The notes: generated by a model from the letters alone, not told the origin. 64,000 nucleotides of DNA from Trichoplax sp. H2 (GCA_003344405.1 NOWV01000105.1:1-64000), one strand, 5' to 3'. Counted from the stretch's first letter, positions 12,701 through 24,817 are shown. A program made the numbers and translations.

Positions 12701-15700
12701 TATGGCTAAATCATTCTTTTGCAATTATACTTGCATATTCTAAATTTTCAACATTATACATACAGCTTGTAGCTTTTCCAGAGCCCTTTGACGTTCTTCG
12801 GCGATTTTCATCGTGGTCTGATATTCTCTAAAAGAAATAAACCAAGTAATGCTTATATAGTATATAGATATCCTTTTAAAATATTTACTATAAAGCTTAA
12901 TGAAGGCTTCTGCATTGATTACTTTTCTAATTTCTTCTTCTCATTGGTATCCTGCTCTTCTTGTTGATCGTAACCATCTATTGCAGCTTTGGCAGATGTT
13001 AATTCATTCTGATATTTCTGATTATCCTAGATTCAAGCACAGAGTTTTAAAATATTTGAAGCAACTTAAAGTTAATCGTGAATGCTAAAAGAAGGTAAGT
13101 AACAGTAATATGGAAAGCATTGCACGATAATATACCCACCGATTTCATTGTATTTATACGATTGACAGTGGTCTTATTTAAGCTCTTCATTTCGTTACGG
13201 CTAGCCTTTAGCTCGTGGATAAGATCTTCTTTAATTCTAAGTATAAACGTGAAGAATGTATTTGATTTGATTAGGCTTTAAGCACTATACTTCTATCATG
13301 GAAAATAATTGTTATTTTAAAATACATCGATACCTTATACTGGTAGAGAGAGACCGAATTTGATGTTGATAATCCGTTAAACGAGCCTGTGATTCTTTAA
13401 GATTAATTTTTACTGAATCTGTATTGAATTGTAATTGATTAACGCTTTTTCGAAGGGTCTTTTCTAGCGAATCTTCAACGATGTATTCATCATCTATAAA
13501 ATAAAGCCATGATCGAATATTATACATTTCTCACATATGAAGTTGGTGCAATGATGAAATAATCGTCTAAAAACGAGTCCGGTACTAATTTGATCGCTAA
13601 TATTACGATGAAATAGGCTAGGTTAGGTTAACAAGGTAATAAAATTTTGATATTTCATGAAAAATAATATACAATATTCTATAAGTACAAACTCTTCTCA
13701 ATTTATGCTGAATTTTAGTATAATATTGCATAAAGTTTCAGTCTTGGAATCATTTTAAAACTAATTTCAGTTAGCTCAAACTACAACAGTTATCCTTGCT
13801 TTAAGAGATATCCAATGCATGGTTGCAAAGAAGTATTTAAAATTCGCTAGGTAAATTAGAGTCATTAAAATGTTCTGGCTACCTCGAACTTTTTACATAT
13901 TCTATGCAATATGAAATAAAAGTCAAGCAATAAATCGTTCAATCTCTATTGAAATAGAATTAATGGAAAATAGTATGAAATTAGTAGAATATAACCTATG
14001 CTTCTATCTTTCTCTGTAATAAATGGTGGAGCGGAATTAGAAGGTGGAATATCCACGTTAGCTTTTGATTTTGGTACCATTTCTGATTCTTTTTGAGCTA
14101 TAATCCTATTATTTTGCATGTAAAGATGGTTAGCCTTGAATAAAATGAGCTATCGTATATCTATAGATGGATAACATTTTAGCGGATCAATTTACCTATA
14201 CAGATAGCGATCTTTTTGCTGAATTTTTTCAAGTTCTTCATCATCGATATGATTAGGTCTTAAAACCTGCCAAAAGTCGACAAATATCCAAATTATAATC
14301 ATTTTTTGATGTATGTTGAAAAAATTTACTCATCTACCTCGTCTTCATCCTCAATTCTGGATTCAAGTATCCGACTACGCGCTCGAAATGTTTGTAACAT
14401 TTTATCGCCTGACAACTATGTGATAAAATAAATTAAATTATATTAGTACGCCGATCGACTTTAGACAGACATGAAGGTTATCAATAGCAATAATTCTTCA
14501 TTCTTTTATCCTAACCACTGCTGGACTACTATGCAAATTTCTTGTCGTTGAGCTACCAGAGCGAAATTTTCCCTGTGATATTGAATGAAATTTGTGTTAG
14601 ATATAATCACGTCGATAACGAGTAGGAGTCAGTAGAGGATTCGAAACTCCAATTCTAGCTACGGTACAAGCTACGCAGAAACATAGTAGACTTTGGCTAA
14701 GATAGAACAAAATCTTGTTTAGATTTACCTTTGCGGGTAAAGGTTTAATATCATCATTGCATGGCATCGAGCTTGATCGAAGTTGCTTGGGTAGATGGTG
14801 ATATTGAACATTTTTATCTTGGTCATTTTCCATTATTTCTACATTTGTGAATACCGAAGAATCTTCCGGATTTTCATCAATTAATTTCAATTGTAGTTCT
14901 AAAAGGCGTTGCTCTAAATTCTCATTCTGCCTGTGAGAATGCTCTAGCGCTTCTTTATATTGTCTGTTTTCCGTTTGCTATTCCCAATTTTTCCATATGT
15001 TATTACGAAATCAACATCGTTATTCATTATAGCTCCATATCGTTGCTTAAAAAATTTATTAAAATATTAATGGCATTACCAGTGATTCTAAGCGATTGTT
15101 GGCTTGATCGACTTCTTTAATTTTTTCAGCAAAGATTTCTTCATCGCTTGCTAAATCGGCACGTAACTAGGTAGCGAAAAAATTTATTAAAATTGGACAA
15201 TTAGTTTTTGAGTTAAATTCATCTTCGACGGGAAAAATGGTTATAAGATCATCATTGCATATACCTTGATAAGCTCTTCACGTAGTTGTTGAATGATATC
15301 ATTTTGACTTTCTCTATAAAATAGAATCAATGCAGTCGATTCAATAAATGATTAGCAAAATTGTATTCATTTCAAGTAGTTTAAGTGTTCTATCTTGATG
15401 GAATTTCATTGAATCTTACGCTAGGTCATATAGATGAACTAGTTGCGAATTATGAGTAGCCAATGTAGTCATACTTTGTAGATAAGTTTTCATAAGAAAA
15501 AATGAAATTTTTCTTGAGACTAGTTGCTTTTTGTGCTTGTAATTTTCCTATGTTACTTAAGCTATTTACTATACTCTCGAAGTAATTTTAGCAATTTTTA
15601 GTGCAAACTATCGGAAATAGGCAATTAGCAAGTTTGCTACCGGGCAAAGAGGACAAAATTTGTTCATTAATTATTGTTATAATCGTAAAAGGTTAGTAAG

Positions 15701-18700
15701 AGTACACGAGAATAATTGGCTAACTGAATTAGCTTCTATTATACTTTTTTGCGGTAGCAATTGAGCAGAAACACCGGTATCGCAGAAATTATACTATTTA
15801 TACGATAATGTTGATATGAGCTACTATTTATGTAATAGATGATTTAGTAGTGCACCGAGATTCCGAAGTAGCAGTTATAAATTAGGTTACAAGAGATCAC
15901 TTGATATAAAACTTAATTATACTATGTAATTTTGAGCTATGGGTGTGAATATAATAGAATAAATAGGGATTAATAGGTTTAAACGCCATTATTAATGCTG
16001 ACCTTACTGGAAGAAAGCCACTAATTCTGACCTTTTCCTCCTTTGGTATTAAAAGTGTTTTGGAATCAGTTAGAAAGTTGTTGATAGGTGAAATTATAAC
16101 ATATAATGATTACAGCTTATTTTGAAGAAGCGCTAATGGTATTTATGTCACGTTACTATCGTTATGTGCATTGGCATACCCGTTTAATTAGGTCTAACCA
16201 GCTGTTCATTTTTGTTTGGGATAACATATCGGAAGATGGTTCATTCTAGAAAGAGATAAATTCAATAACTAATTTTATTCGTTGAAATCAATATGACGGT
16301 TTCATTTAGATAAATAGCATAAATTGCGGTAAATGAGCATTATGGCCAGGTCGATAATTTAATTTCTATTCCAAATCTGATCAAGATTACTTAGCCAACG
16401 CGATAGTTTACGGCTTACTCAGATATGATATGTGAGATTGTAAAATATGGTATATGTTAATTTTAAATGATTACTTCTTTACAATTAGTTTCTTAATCGT
16501 CATGAATGAGTATGGAATAACATTTACATACTTCTTCCAAGTCAGAAAATATATTTTTAGCTTCTTTGATGCACTCATAGTAAAAGATACAATCGTTTCT
16601 GTACCTAGAAGAGACATAAATAGCTTAAATAAGTCTTAGGGTATTAAATCAAGTATCAAACTATAGCGGTTATTAAGTATATCTAGTGATAATCGCGCAT
16701 AGTAGCGTAATACACGACCATAAAAATATGGATAACTATAATTATTTCGTCAAAAATGTATCGAAGAACGTCAAAAGTGTAGGAAAGCACAGTTCTTTAG
16801 AAAGATTTACTTATCCAGTTGTGTTTCTAGAGTTTGTATTTTCTTCCCATCTTCTTCCGTCAGTTCCTATTAAAACACCCAGTATAGAATTAGTCTAGAT
16901 TTCAATATCTGTACAAAAATCATGGTAAAGGCAGCTAAGATGTCTCATATGATATCGTAGTGGTACGGTAGTCGCGATAGCTATTAATATTACACAAGGC
17001 TTGACTTACTTCTGTTTCTCCTTCAAGGTGTTTTCGCTTTTCTAATTCATCACGTAGTGACTTAGAGGTTAATCAATAAATGAACTAATTATTTTGTAGT
17101 CGCTATAATGCCATGGTATTAAGTTATTTATCAAGAACTTATTTTAAGACGATAATGTTCAAGGATATACCTGTATTTCGGATTGCATTTCAGCTATTTT
17201 TAGGGATCGTGGATCGATGTTGACAATTGGTTTGTTTTTAATATTGCGAGCCTTGGACATTTTTGAAATAATCTTAGAGATTAACTACATACTTGGCGCT
17301 CAACTGATTTTATATTTTTACCCTGTTTGCGTAATTTAGTGCGTTTAAGCTTTCAGCGAAGTTACTTGAGGCCGGACTGAGACAAGTTAGCATTAACGTT
17401 CGAGAATTACCACCCAGAGAATCCTGTAAATAATATTCATATGTTAATAAATAATATGCCAGATATTAATATTATTCAATAAAGAATGTTATTGGTCGAA
17501 AAGCTTACTTTCAGCAATCGTGTTAGTTTAGAATCTCGATAAGGAACATGGGCATACTATAAGTATAGCAGATTATATAATAATTATATCTCCTTAAAGC
17601 GATTTGTCGTATAACTTTAAAATTATCAAACCTTTTTCTTCGAATCGCCTAAAGCACTGATTACATTACCAAGAGCAAGTAATCCAGAATTGATATGAAC
17701 AGATTCTAGTATTATAATAAGGAAACGCATAGGTTATGAGTCAATGACTTAATTTATTTTTTCTCTACTTAATATGGATATCGTAAGTAAAGATGCATAC
17801 CTTTAAATCGAAGACCTGCAGTACCGGCTTTATGGGAACGCTCTGAACCAGCTAAGTCAACGAAATGAAATTTCGAACACATGAAATGCGGTTCGTTTCT
17901 GTCTTCTGCTATTAGATAAAAGATGAGAAAGATTATAAATTTCTTTATTTATCTGTTCTAAACAGGCTAGTTGATGTTTTGTAGCTAGATAATGGTATAT
18001 ATATATATATATATATGTTAAACTGTAGAATCAAGCTATTATTAATGCTGTAGATGGAATACCTTGAATATCTCCATCACTTTCATTTTGATGAGATAAT
18101 AAGATTTTAGATCGATAATTTAATTTCCTAACTCCGTTCCATCGTTGTTCTAGTTTTTAAAAAATGGCATAAATCAAGAAATATTAAGCCTTAAATTGAA
18201 TCTTCTGGCTATTTAAAGTTGATATATGATGGCTTTATAAGCAGTTCTACCGATAGTAACTGTGAAAATGCTATGAGATCGGCTAGACTGTTCATTCATA
18301 GCGGTAGCACCGGTGTGACGGGCTAGGGAACCGACGTCTAAATAATGTAAAGCTTCTTCAGCTGAGTCAACATTTTCTTCTCTTGCTCCAGTGACAACTG
18401 TAAAATAGAGATATTCTCGAGGATTAAATTAGATTGTAAAGATTGCTTGAACTATTTAAATATGATTCTTTAAGCAAATAGCTCTTTCCTAGCAACTAAG
18501 GTGATGAAGTTATTAATTTAGCTGTTTGTAGAAATACCTGTATTTCCATGGCTGTCATCACGAATATGCATCTCCTTTCCCACCGAATCGACATCAAGAA
18601 GGTCATGCATTTCTTCTCGATAGATTTCGATATAGGAGACTTTCATCTCGATATCGATAGAATTTGCCTGATGTTGCACACACGAATAATTTAGAAAAGT

Positions 18701-20077
18701 AATTTAAATGGAATGGAGCGTAATATAGCTGTATACTTCAGTTAAGTACCTGAATTACTTCGAAGATTCTTTTAATTGCCCTGGAAATAATCCCCGCTTC
18801 TTCTTCTGATGTGCCAGCTGTATTCGCTCCACCAATTGTATAAGTTTTACCAGAACCCTATCATATCGGTATACAGTACCCATTATGTGTATCATTTAAC
18901 GTTGATACTAAAATTAGTGATTGTGCATATAATAATTATAAAATGAACTATATATTGTTCAATTTCGTAAAAAAAATAACTCACAGTTTGTCCATATGCA
19001 AAGATGGTTACATTATAGCCTTCAAAGCAGTTTTGTAGCAATGGCTCAACACAGTTTTCAAAGAGCTCAGTCTGGGTAGTGCTTTGTGAAAAGGCATAAT
19101 CGAATGTAAATGATTTGTTTTTTCCGATGACCACTTGAGGCTGATTTGGAATAGACCAAATACATTCATCGTAACCTTGCAATTTTTCCTGTGGCAGTAA
19201 TGGTCTGACCTGGTAATATTTATAGGAATAAATATTAGTAAATGTATGGAAATATACAGCAGAACGGCATTTCTTTGTGTTCAAGCTAGCAAAGTTAAAA
19301 CTAATTATTTACTGATAAGTTAAACTTGTAGTGCTTTCTATGCTATTGTATATTTCTGCCAAAACCATACTTGTATACGCTGAGGCAGAAAAAGCTTTTA
19401 AAGTATAATTTGAAGGTATTTAGTAAAGGAAGCGATTTTCATAACAGAACGTGTTCTTGCAGTTATGGTTTCACCACATCATTTGCAATCTTAGTCATAT
19501 CTCTTAAAAATCGTATGTGGTGATGTTTGGCGATTTTTTTATCGTTTAAAAATAAATACTCGTATTGCAGAATGTGTTCATACAGTTATAATGTCATTAT
19601 ATAACATGCAACCATGGTTATATCTTTCAAAATCGTATATTACGGTTTTGGCAATTTCTTCTTTTAAAAGTAAATACTCGCACTACGACCAATGCTTGTA
19701 GTCTTTATTTTAAAGAGTTATTATTACAAGGGTCAAATAGAGGTTTAAGACAATTATCACGATAGTGATAGTTTCAATTAAAGTAATCATGTTAAACTGT
19801 TTACGAAATGTTGTTATTAAAATGGATAGGTTATATCACGTTCTATGGCAAGGATGTGAAAGACAATTGTTGCCAGTAGTTTATTGCGATATTCTGCGGC
19901 AGTTAGAAGATATTACTATTGCAGTAATGGTTAGATATTTGAATGAATTTACTTTGCGATTAGAAGAGTCATTTTGAACAGGTGCAAGATTATCATAATC
20001 ATATAAATGATATTATTCTACCGTATATTTTGAATACTTACTCTGACAGCTACTCGAACCGGGACTTCTGTCGACAT
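9709..20077 (-). CDS. KIF27: Kinesin-4 superfamily, KIF27/KIF7 (Costal2-like) type, 38 coding exons
   Basis: Exons 5'-3': 20077-20042, 19209-18985, 18857-18750, 18667-18538, 18397-18251, 18149-18063, 17908-17801, 17705-17632, 17556-17509, 17423-17322, 17251-17171, 17060-17010, 16866-16811, 15313-15265, 15166-15080, 14977-14729, 14572-14519, 14415-14338, 14266-14196, 14105-13996, 13493-13334, 13236-13140, 13026-12923, 12827-12764, 12659-12616, 12586-12439, 12352-12170, 12090-11986, 11793-11721, 11645-11594, 11479-11399, 11315-11198, 11017-10937, 10845-10789, 10622-10524, 10441-10341, 10237-9899, 9814-9709. They total 3,963 nt, or 1,320 aa. Residues 1-~355 are a complete N-terminal motor: 'VRVAVR', P-loop 'GQTGSGKT', switch I 'NEQSSRSH', switch II 'DLAGSE', neck 'ARNIKNKP'. 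The rest is coiled coil, including KIF27-like 'KLRSSQA' and '[19 protein letters not shown]'. The C-terminus is Ser-rich. The family acts at cilia and microtubule tips; KIF7 works in Hedgehog signalling. All nucleotide-binding motifs are intact, so an ATPase is expected. Confidence 0.93.
17996..18016. repeat. (TA)n microsatellite in a kinesin intron
   Basis: About ten consecutive TA units between two motor-domain exons of the kinesin gene. Not coding. Confidence 0.9.
19430..19700. repeat. Degenerate tandem repeats in kinesin intron 1
   Basis: Related blocks recur three times with 'gaacgtgttcttgcagttat', 'gaatgtgttcatacagttat' and 'taaatactcg' variants, plus 'atatctcttaaaaatcgtat' against 'atatctttcaaaatcgtat'. 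Spacing is about 120-130 bp. They are strongly diverged and non-coding. Confidence 0.5.
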
Positions 20078-20204
20078 ATTTACTCTTATTGGAAGCTATT
20101 TTACCGTAGCTAGAGTTCTAGAGTAACAGACACTTCTTGCTGATCACCAATAAAAAGTTAAGCTATCCTTTGCTGACATTATTCCTCCCCATTAATTTCT
20201 ATAA
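20047..20204. repeat. Duplicate A, copy 1, carrying kinesin coding exon 1
   Basis: 158 bp matching 20395-20552 with two base differences. It contains the start codon (20077-20075) and most of kinesin coding exon 1. Here the exon keeps its GTAAGT donor just outside the block. See the gap entry and findings for the haplotype interpretation. Confidence 0.95.
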
Positions 20205-20374
20205 GCAAGAGAGACACACTAGAGAAAACTCAGGCAGTTTTTTTGGAACAAACAACATCATGTTTTATGACTGTATAGTACATTACAATTGTGTCGTTTT
20301 GTTTATTTCTATTTCTGCGAAACAAAAAAGGGTTTTCCTATTTTGTTGTACGTTTATGGTACCAGTCCAACTGC
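20202..20374. repeat. Duplicate B, copy 1 (173 bp), abutting the gap
   Basis: Identical base for base to 23094-23266. It abuts duplicate A with a three-base overlap ('taa') and runs into the N gap. No terminal inverted repeats or target-site duplication were seen, which argues against a transposon. Confidence 0.95.
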
Positions 20375-20394
20375 NNNNNNNNNNNNNNNNNNNN
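20375..20394. other. Assembly gap (20 N)
   Basis: Twenty unknown bases. The block to the left ends in a copy of downstream sequence (B), and the block to the right restarts with a copy of upstream sequence (A). This is the arrangement expected when two contigs from different haplotypes, or a chimeric contig, are concatenated instead of merged. Confidence 0.95.
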
Positions 20395-20552
20395 CAGCTA
20401 CTCGAACCGGGACTTCTGTCGACATATTTACTCTTATTGGAAGCTATTTTACCGTAGCTGGAGTTCTAGAGTAACAGACACTTCTTGCTGATCACCAATA
20501 AAAAGTTAAGCTATCCTTTGCTGACATTATTCCTCTCCATTAATTTCTATAA
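20395..20552. repeat. Duplicate A, copy 2, with a second copy of kinesin coding exon 1
   Basis: Begins directly after the gap and repeats 20047-20204 with two substitutions ('gctaga'/'gctgga' and 'tcccca'/'tctcca'). The minus-strand exon reads the same peptide start ('[10 protein letters not shown]'), but its last bases and splice donor fall in the gap. It is probably the allelic copy rather than a second gene. Confidence 0.95.
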
Positions 20553-21037
20553 TTGGTATGTCTATATTGCGCAAAAGATGATCTCTATATACAGCATAGT
20601 GTAGCGTAGACGGTTATATAGACGCTTGCAATAGCTGGAAAGCCTTAGAAGCTGTACTGTAACCTTAACAACCGACGGTTCCGTTCTCTCTGGATCAAGG
20701 TTAATGTGCGCACGCGTTATCGGTTGCACTTTTCCAAAAGGTCTTCAGACATCCGGACGTAACCCACAAGCCACCATCATCACGAACCAAGCTATCACCT
20801 TGTTGCAGTTCCTACTAGATCGGTTGGTGAGAGAGATTTAGACATTTCTTGGAATAGAAGTGTGATTTAAAGGCATTCAGTGGTAAATTTGAATTTTATA
20901 CGATTACATGATTTAGAAGGTAGTACTAACTATACCTTATTCATCGATGATCCTTGTCAGAAGTCATTGTTGGACAATTCTGTCCGATGGAATCTTCTTG
21001 TATTAATATCCTATAATTAATGAATTTAGTTTTAAGG
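20553..21037. other. Spacer between the gap and ANAPC13
   Basis: Divergent intergenic region between the kinesin 5' end (minus strand) and ANAPC13 (plus strand). Composition is less AT-rich than the neighbouring intergenic DNA, especially 20600-20830. No coding exon was recognised. It presumably holds promoter and 5' UTR sequence for one or both genes. 'ttttaag' just before the ANAPC13 start could be a 5' UTR splice acceptor. Confidence 0.4.
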
Positions 21038-21256
21038 ATGGATAGCCAGTATGCCATCAATGGACGATTAGTGGAAATTATAGATGATGAATGGAAAAAG
21101 GATAGTTTACCTGTGGAGCACGTACCTATACCGCTCAATCAATTACCGAATGATGAAGGTGAAAATGAATTTTTGAATACATGTTCGCTATCAACAGGCA
21201 CAGATGAAGAGAAGAAATGGACAGATTCCAATGTATTGTTAGAAAAGTTGCGTTAA
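21038..21256 (+). CDS. ANAPC13: Anaphase-promoting complex subunit 13
   Basis: A single-exon frame of 72 aa starting 'MDSQYAINGRLVEIIDDEW' and ending 'LLEKLR'. It matches the APC13 pattern as I know it: MDS start, '(G)R(I/L)..(I/L)IDD.W', '(D/E)(K/S)LP.E.V.IPL(N)(E/Q)LP' and a terminal 'KWTD' block (here 'EKKWTDSN'). Human APC13 is 74 aa, so length fits. The family is a small scaffold-like subunit of the APC/C ubiquitin ligase that helps hold the TPR subunits together. The frame is open from an in-frame ATG at 21020, but 21038 is chosen because it gives the conserved MDS N-terminus. The gene lies inside the interval that the left-hand contig seems to skip (20553-23093). Confidence 0.9.
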   Translation: MDSQYAINGRLVEIIDDEWKKDSLPVEHVPIPLNQLPNDEGENEFLNTCSLSTGTDEEKKWTDSNVLLEKLR

Positions 21257-23782
21257 TTAATATCGTTATGATTGGATATTTATCTTAACCGCAAGTGTTG
21301 ATATACGAGGTATCATATGATCTCTCTGTTTCTATACTTTTATGTGGTCATGAGCGAATGCCATAATGTATTCGTTGCTTGTTGTCAGTGGTTGTGTAGA
21401 CGATAGCTTTACGATATGCTTAGGTTACAAGCCGTTAATTTAAATCGAACCACTGTATCTAGCAAAGTAGTCATGCATCCAGAGATGTCTATTTTACAGT
21501 TGATGCTTGTACAGTACCTCATATTAGTTTTCAGCAACTTTTTAAATTGGGTAGAATACACTTAGTACAATATTAGGGCTCATCATTTACGAACATAAAA
21601 TGATATCCTGTGTACGTCTCTTGCATCAATTGGCTTATCTCTTGTGATATAGATCTGTAAATAACTAATTTATAGATTGTGCCCCGTCTGCTCTAGCGGT
21701 AAATCTCCCGGAGTTTATACGGTACTGTCGCGGATATTACCTCAAATTATGTTAAAGTTCGAATAGAATGAATGTCATCGGATGTAAATAGATTTAACTT
21801 GTATTTTCTTTATAATACCTATGTTATAAAATTGAATTTCGTTGCAAGGATGCTGTTTCTTAAATACTGAGTCAATGAATATGCTTGATACAAGGGGCTT
21901 TATTTATCGATATCTAAGGTATATCTATAATCTTTGTAAGTTCTTAATTGTTATTGCCATTAAATATCTTTCTTTGCTGACTATGGATAAAAGTGGAATC
22001 TCGTAAAATCGCAATGTTGCATTGTAAGGTTATAGTGATAGTTCGTGTACAGTAATGTGTAAGTTTTAGAACGTGATTACCAGCTGGTCGATCGGAATGG
22101 GGTATTACTAAGTCTTGTTTTATGGTTGTAGTGTGCCTTGTCATTATTTTAGTAATGATTAAATCAACTACTGGGTGAAATTCGGATTGCCTGTTATAGC
22201 TACAGATGTATCTATACACTAAACAGTGTACAGCCATGTCGTGCATTTAACTAAATATTAAGACAGTACACCGGTGTACAGATAACTATTATTACAAATG
22301 CAATTTTTTGGCAGTGGTATGCAGGTACGAGCAGTCGTCATACTCTATCGCCTTGGATACTGGAAAAGTTAACGACCAGTAGACTTCAATGACTTGATTG
22401 AAAGTGTCTAGGATGGAATGGTTTGGAATAATTCTAGAAATAACTCCAGCATTTTGTTTTGCAGAGAAACTACTTCAGTTGCAGCCTTCACAAGTATTAC
22501 CCCCAAAATATATCGTATGGCGTACTTATTGATCAAAGGCAGGGCTAGAAGGAGTCATTTTAAGGGAATCCTGTAGGCTTTACGGGTCCCTTGCTAGGAA
22601 ATTCTAGACTCTTTACTCAGAGTGCATTACAGTATAATACAGGCCAGGCAGCGTTGCAGTGGAGTCGATGTGATATCGTATCCATATCCATTTCGCCGTT
22701 TTGTATTCTCCATCTTGGCACTTCCTCCGGAATTTAAAGTAATGGTAAAGAGTCTATGGTGTGAATGTACCTAGCATTACTATAATCAGTAATGTCCTTG
22801 CAGCAGAGACACGGAATCGGCCATGGAGATATTGTAAAAATGGCTTCAATACCAAATACTTGTCTATGGGATTTTTTTCTTAGTCTCTGAAATAACTATA
22901 CCGCTATCCTAGTATGGCTAAACATAATGTTTGTCTTTATCTATCGATGACATTCGCCACTGCAAAGAGAACGCAAATGATTACTCGAAGGCAAGATCCA
23001 AGAAGAAGCGTGCACTATGCCAAAGGTCTGCGTTCATTACACCTTGACTGCTAATGTATAGTTGTCTATGCATTCTAGTCATCACAGATCCCCTAAGCAA
23101 GAGAGACACACTAGAGAAAACTCAGGCAGTTTTTTTGGAACAAACAACATCATGTTTTATGACTGTATAGTACATTACAATTGTGTCGTTTTGTTTATTT
23201 CTATTTCTGCGAAACAAAAAAGGGTTTTCCTATTTTGTTGTACGTTTATGGTACCAGTCCAACTGCTGTACACTAACTGATCTACATAGTACCATATTTA
23301 TAGAATGGCCGATACTCTTGTTAAACTTGTTTTCACAGCGCAATTCGAGAATGGATCGTTGCATACTAGAAACCAGAAGAGGCTCTGTTTGAATGCGAAC
23401 TGTTGTTATATCGTTCGACAAGGGTAATAATAATGCAATATTGAAATAGTTCATGGCTGTATTGTCATAACGTTAGACTAAGAATTCAATATAGAAATAA
23501 TATAATCCATTACTATATTATAATGACCATGACTGAGAATTCAATACTGGAATAATTCACTACAGGACACCATGGTCATGATACTAGCCAATTTTCAGGG
23601 TTGCCAACAATACTATTGTGCTTAACAGTGTACTGCATTTGAAATTTTAAAGGAGCAAAAACTATGGAGTCCAATGCAGGACAGTAGTGGTTAAGTTGTT
23701 GACTCTCTCCAATGAACTTGTCTTCTCCACATTACTCATAGTCACAAGTGTCCTACCCAAGCATTTGGTAGTCATTTGCATA
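21257..23782. other. Gene-poor stretch downstream of ANAPC13
   Basis: No exon chain was recognised on either strand. The longest frame (21944-22246, minus, 100 codons) has no recognisable domain. Sequence complexity is normal. It contains duplicate B copy 2. It may include the ANAPC13 3' UTR and undetected short exons or a non-coding transcript. Confidence 0.45.
23094..23266. repeat. Duplicate B, copy 2 (173 bp)
   Basis: Identical to 20202-20374. Here it sits in continuous sequence on both sides, so this is probably its true genomic position, with the copy at the gap being the displaced one. Confidence 0.95.
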
Positions 23783-24262
23783 GGCTAAGGCTCGCTCTTG
23801 CGTTCTTTTTTAGACCTTGATAGCATTTTTGAACACGATATTTACAGTAAACGCCTGATCTGAACAATATTGATATCGTGATGCACCCATCCTAGCTATG
23901 CATACCAATCAAATATAGCTATGCACACCAATCAAATATGGGTGTATTACTGGGCTAAGGCTCGCTCTTGCGCTCTTTTTTTGAACACGATATTTACAGT
24001 AAACGCTTGATCTGAACAATATTGATATCATGATGCACCCATCATTGCATAGCTACTATGAATACCAATCAAATATAGCTATGAACACCAATCAAGTATG
24101 GGTGTATTACTAGGCTAAGGCTCGCTCTTGCGCTCTTTTTTTGAACTCGATATTTATAGTAAACGCCTGATCTGAACAATATTGATATCGTGATGCACTC
24201 ATCATAGCTATGAACATCAATCAAATATAGCTATCCTTATAATCCAATATAGGTGTATTACT
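23783..24262. repeat. Three-copy tandem satellite, 150-170-bp monomers
   Basis: Monomers begin at 23783, 23953 and 24113, each with 'ggctaaggctcgctcttgcg'. They continue through 'gatctgaacaatattgatat', 'atgcac', one or more 'caatcaaatatagctat' elements and 'ggtgtattac'. Copies differ by substitutions and by the number of the short 'accaatcaaatat' sub-repeat. No coding potential is shared. Confidence 0.95.
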
Positions 24263-24423
24263 ACCATTTCTGACTGGACTACCCTGCTAAAAAGAAATAG
24301 CAATCGAGTTTCTTCCTCCGCCATTGATTCAATCCGCTAGGACTGGTTTGAGAAATGACAAGTCTGTGCGCGGTAGTCATGACTCTACCCCCCCTTCCCA
24401 GGTAGTGAAGCGCTATTGAGTAT

Positions 24424-24580
24424 TGACTCAGCGTATTGTACGTTGTGCGTCAGTTGTGACAGACAACTTGTGATTAGAGTACGGTTGACAGCTCGGTTCT
24501 GCGTAATGATTGGTGAAACCCTCCTGATAACTGGTACAGGTCACCTTGATTGGCTCACGTCATGCCGCCCCCGCCTCCCT
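24424..24580 (+). promoter_or_regulatory. Candidate proximal promoter of the G-gamma gene
   Basis: About 240-390 bp before the start codon there is a cluster of consensus motifs in locally GC-richer DNA: an AP-1-like 'TGACTCA' (24424-24430), inverted CCAAT boxes 'ATTGG' at 24509 and near 24550, a CRE-like 'CACGTCA' directly after the second, and an Sp1-type 'CCGCCCCCGCC'. Motif spacing resembles housekeeping animal promoters. No TATA box was identified. Function is inferred. Confidence 0.45.
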
Positions 24581-24817
24581 CTAGTAAAGTCACTCGCACC
24601 TTTGTACTGAATCTTCTTCATTAACCGTGAGAGAACATCTCAAAGTGGGGGAAAAAAAAAAGGCTGAAAAAAATCTTCTTGACTGCTTGAAGATTTTGAG
24701 GTGGAAAAATTCAACTCCAATCCTGCTAGTCTACAACGCTAAGTGGATTTAAGATCGATCGATCCATTCTTGCTGTTTAATTTTGTATCGAATTGATCGT
24801 TGACTTGATAAAACGCC

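Noticed and set aside
20202-20374. Duplicate B as a mobile element
   Set aside because: No terminal inverted repeats, target-site duplication or coding potential, and it runs straight into the assembly gap. A haplotype or assembly origin explains it better.
21944-22246. 100-codon minus-strand frame downstream of ANAPC13
   Set aside because: No recognisable motif, no adjoining exon, and basic/His-rich composition typical of a random frame.
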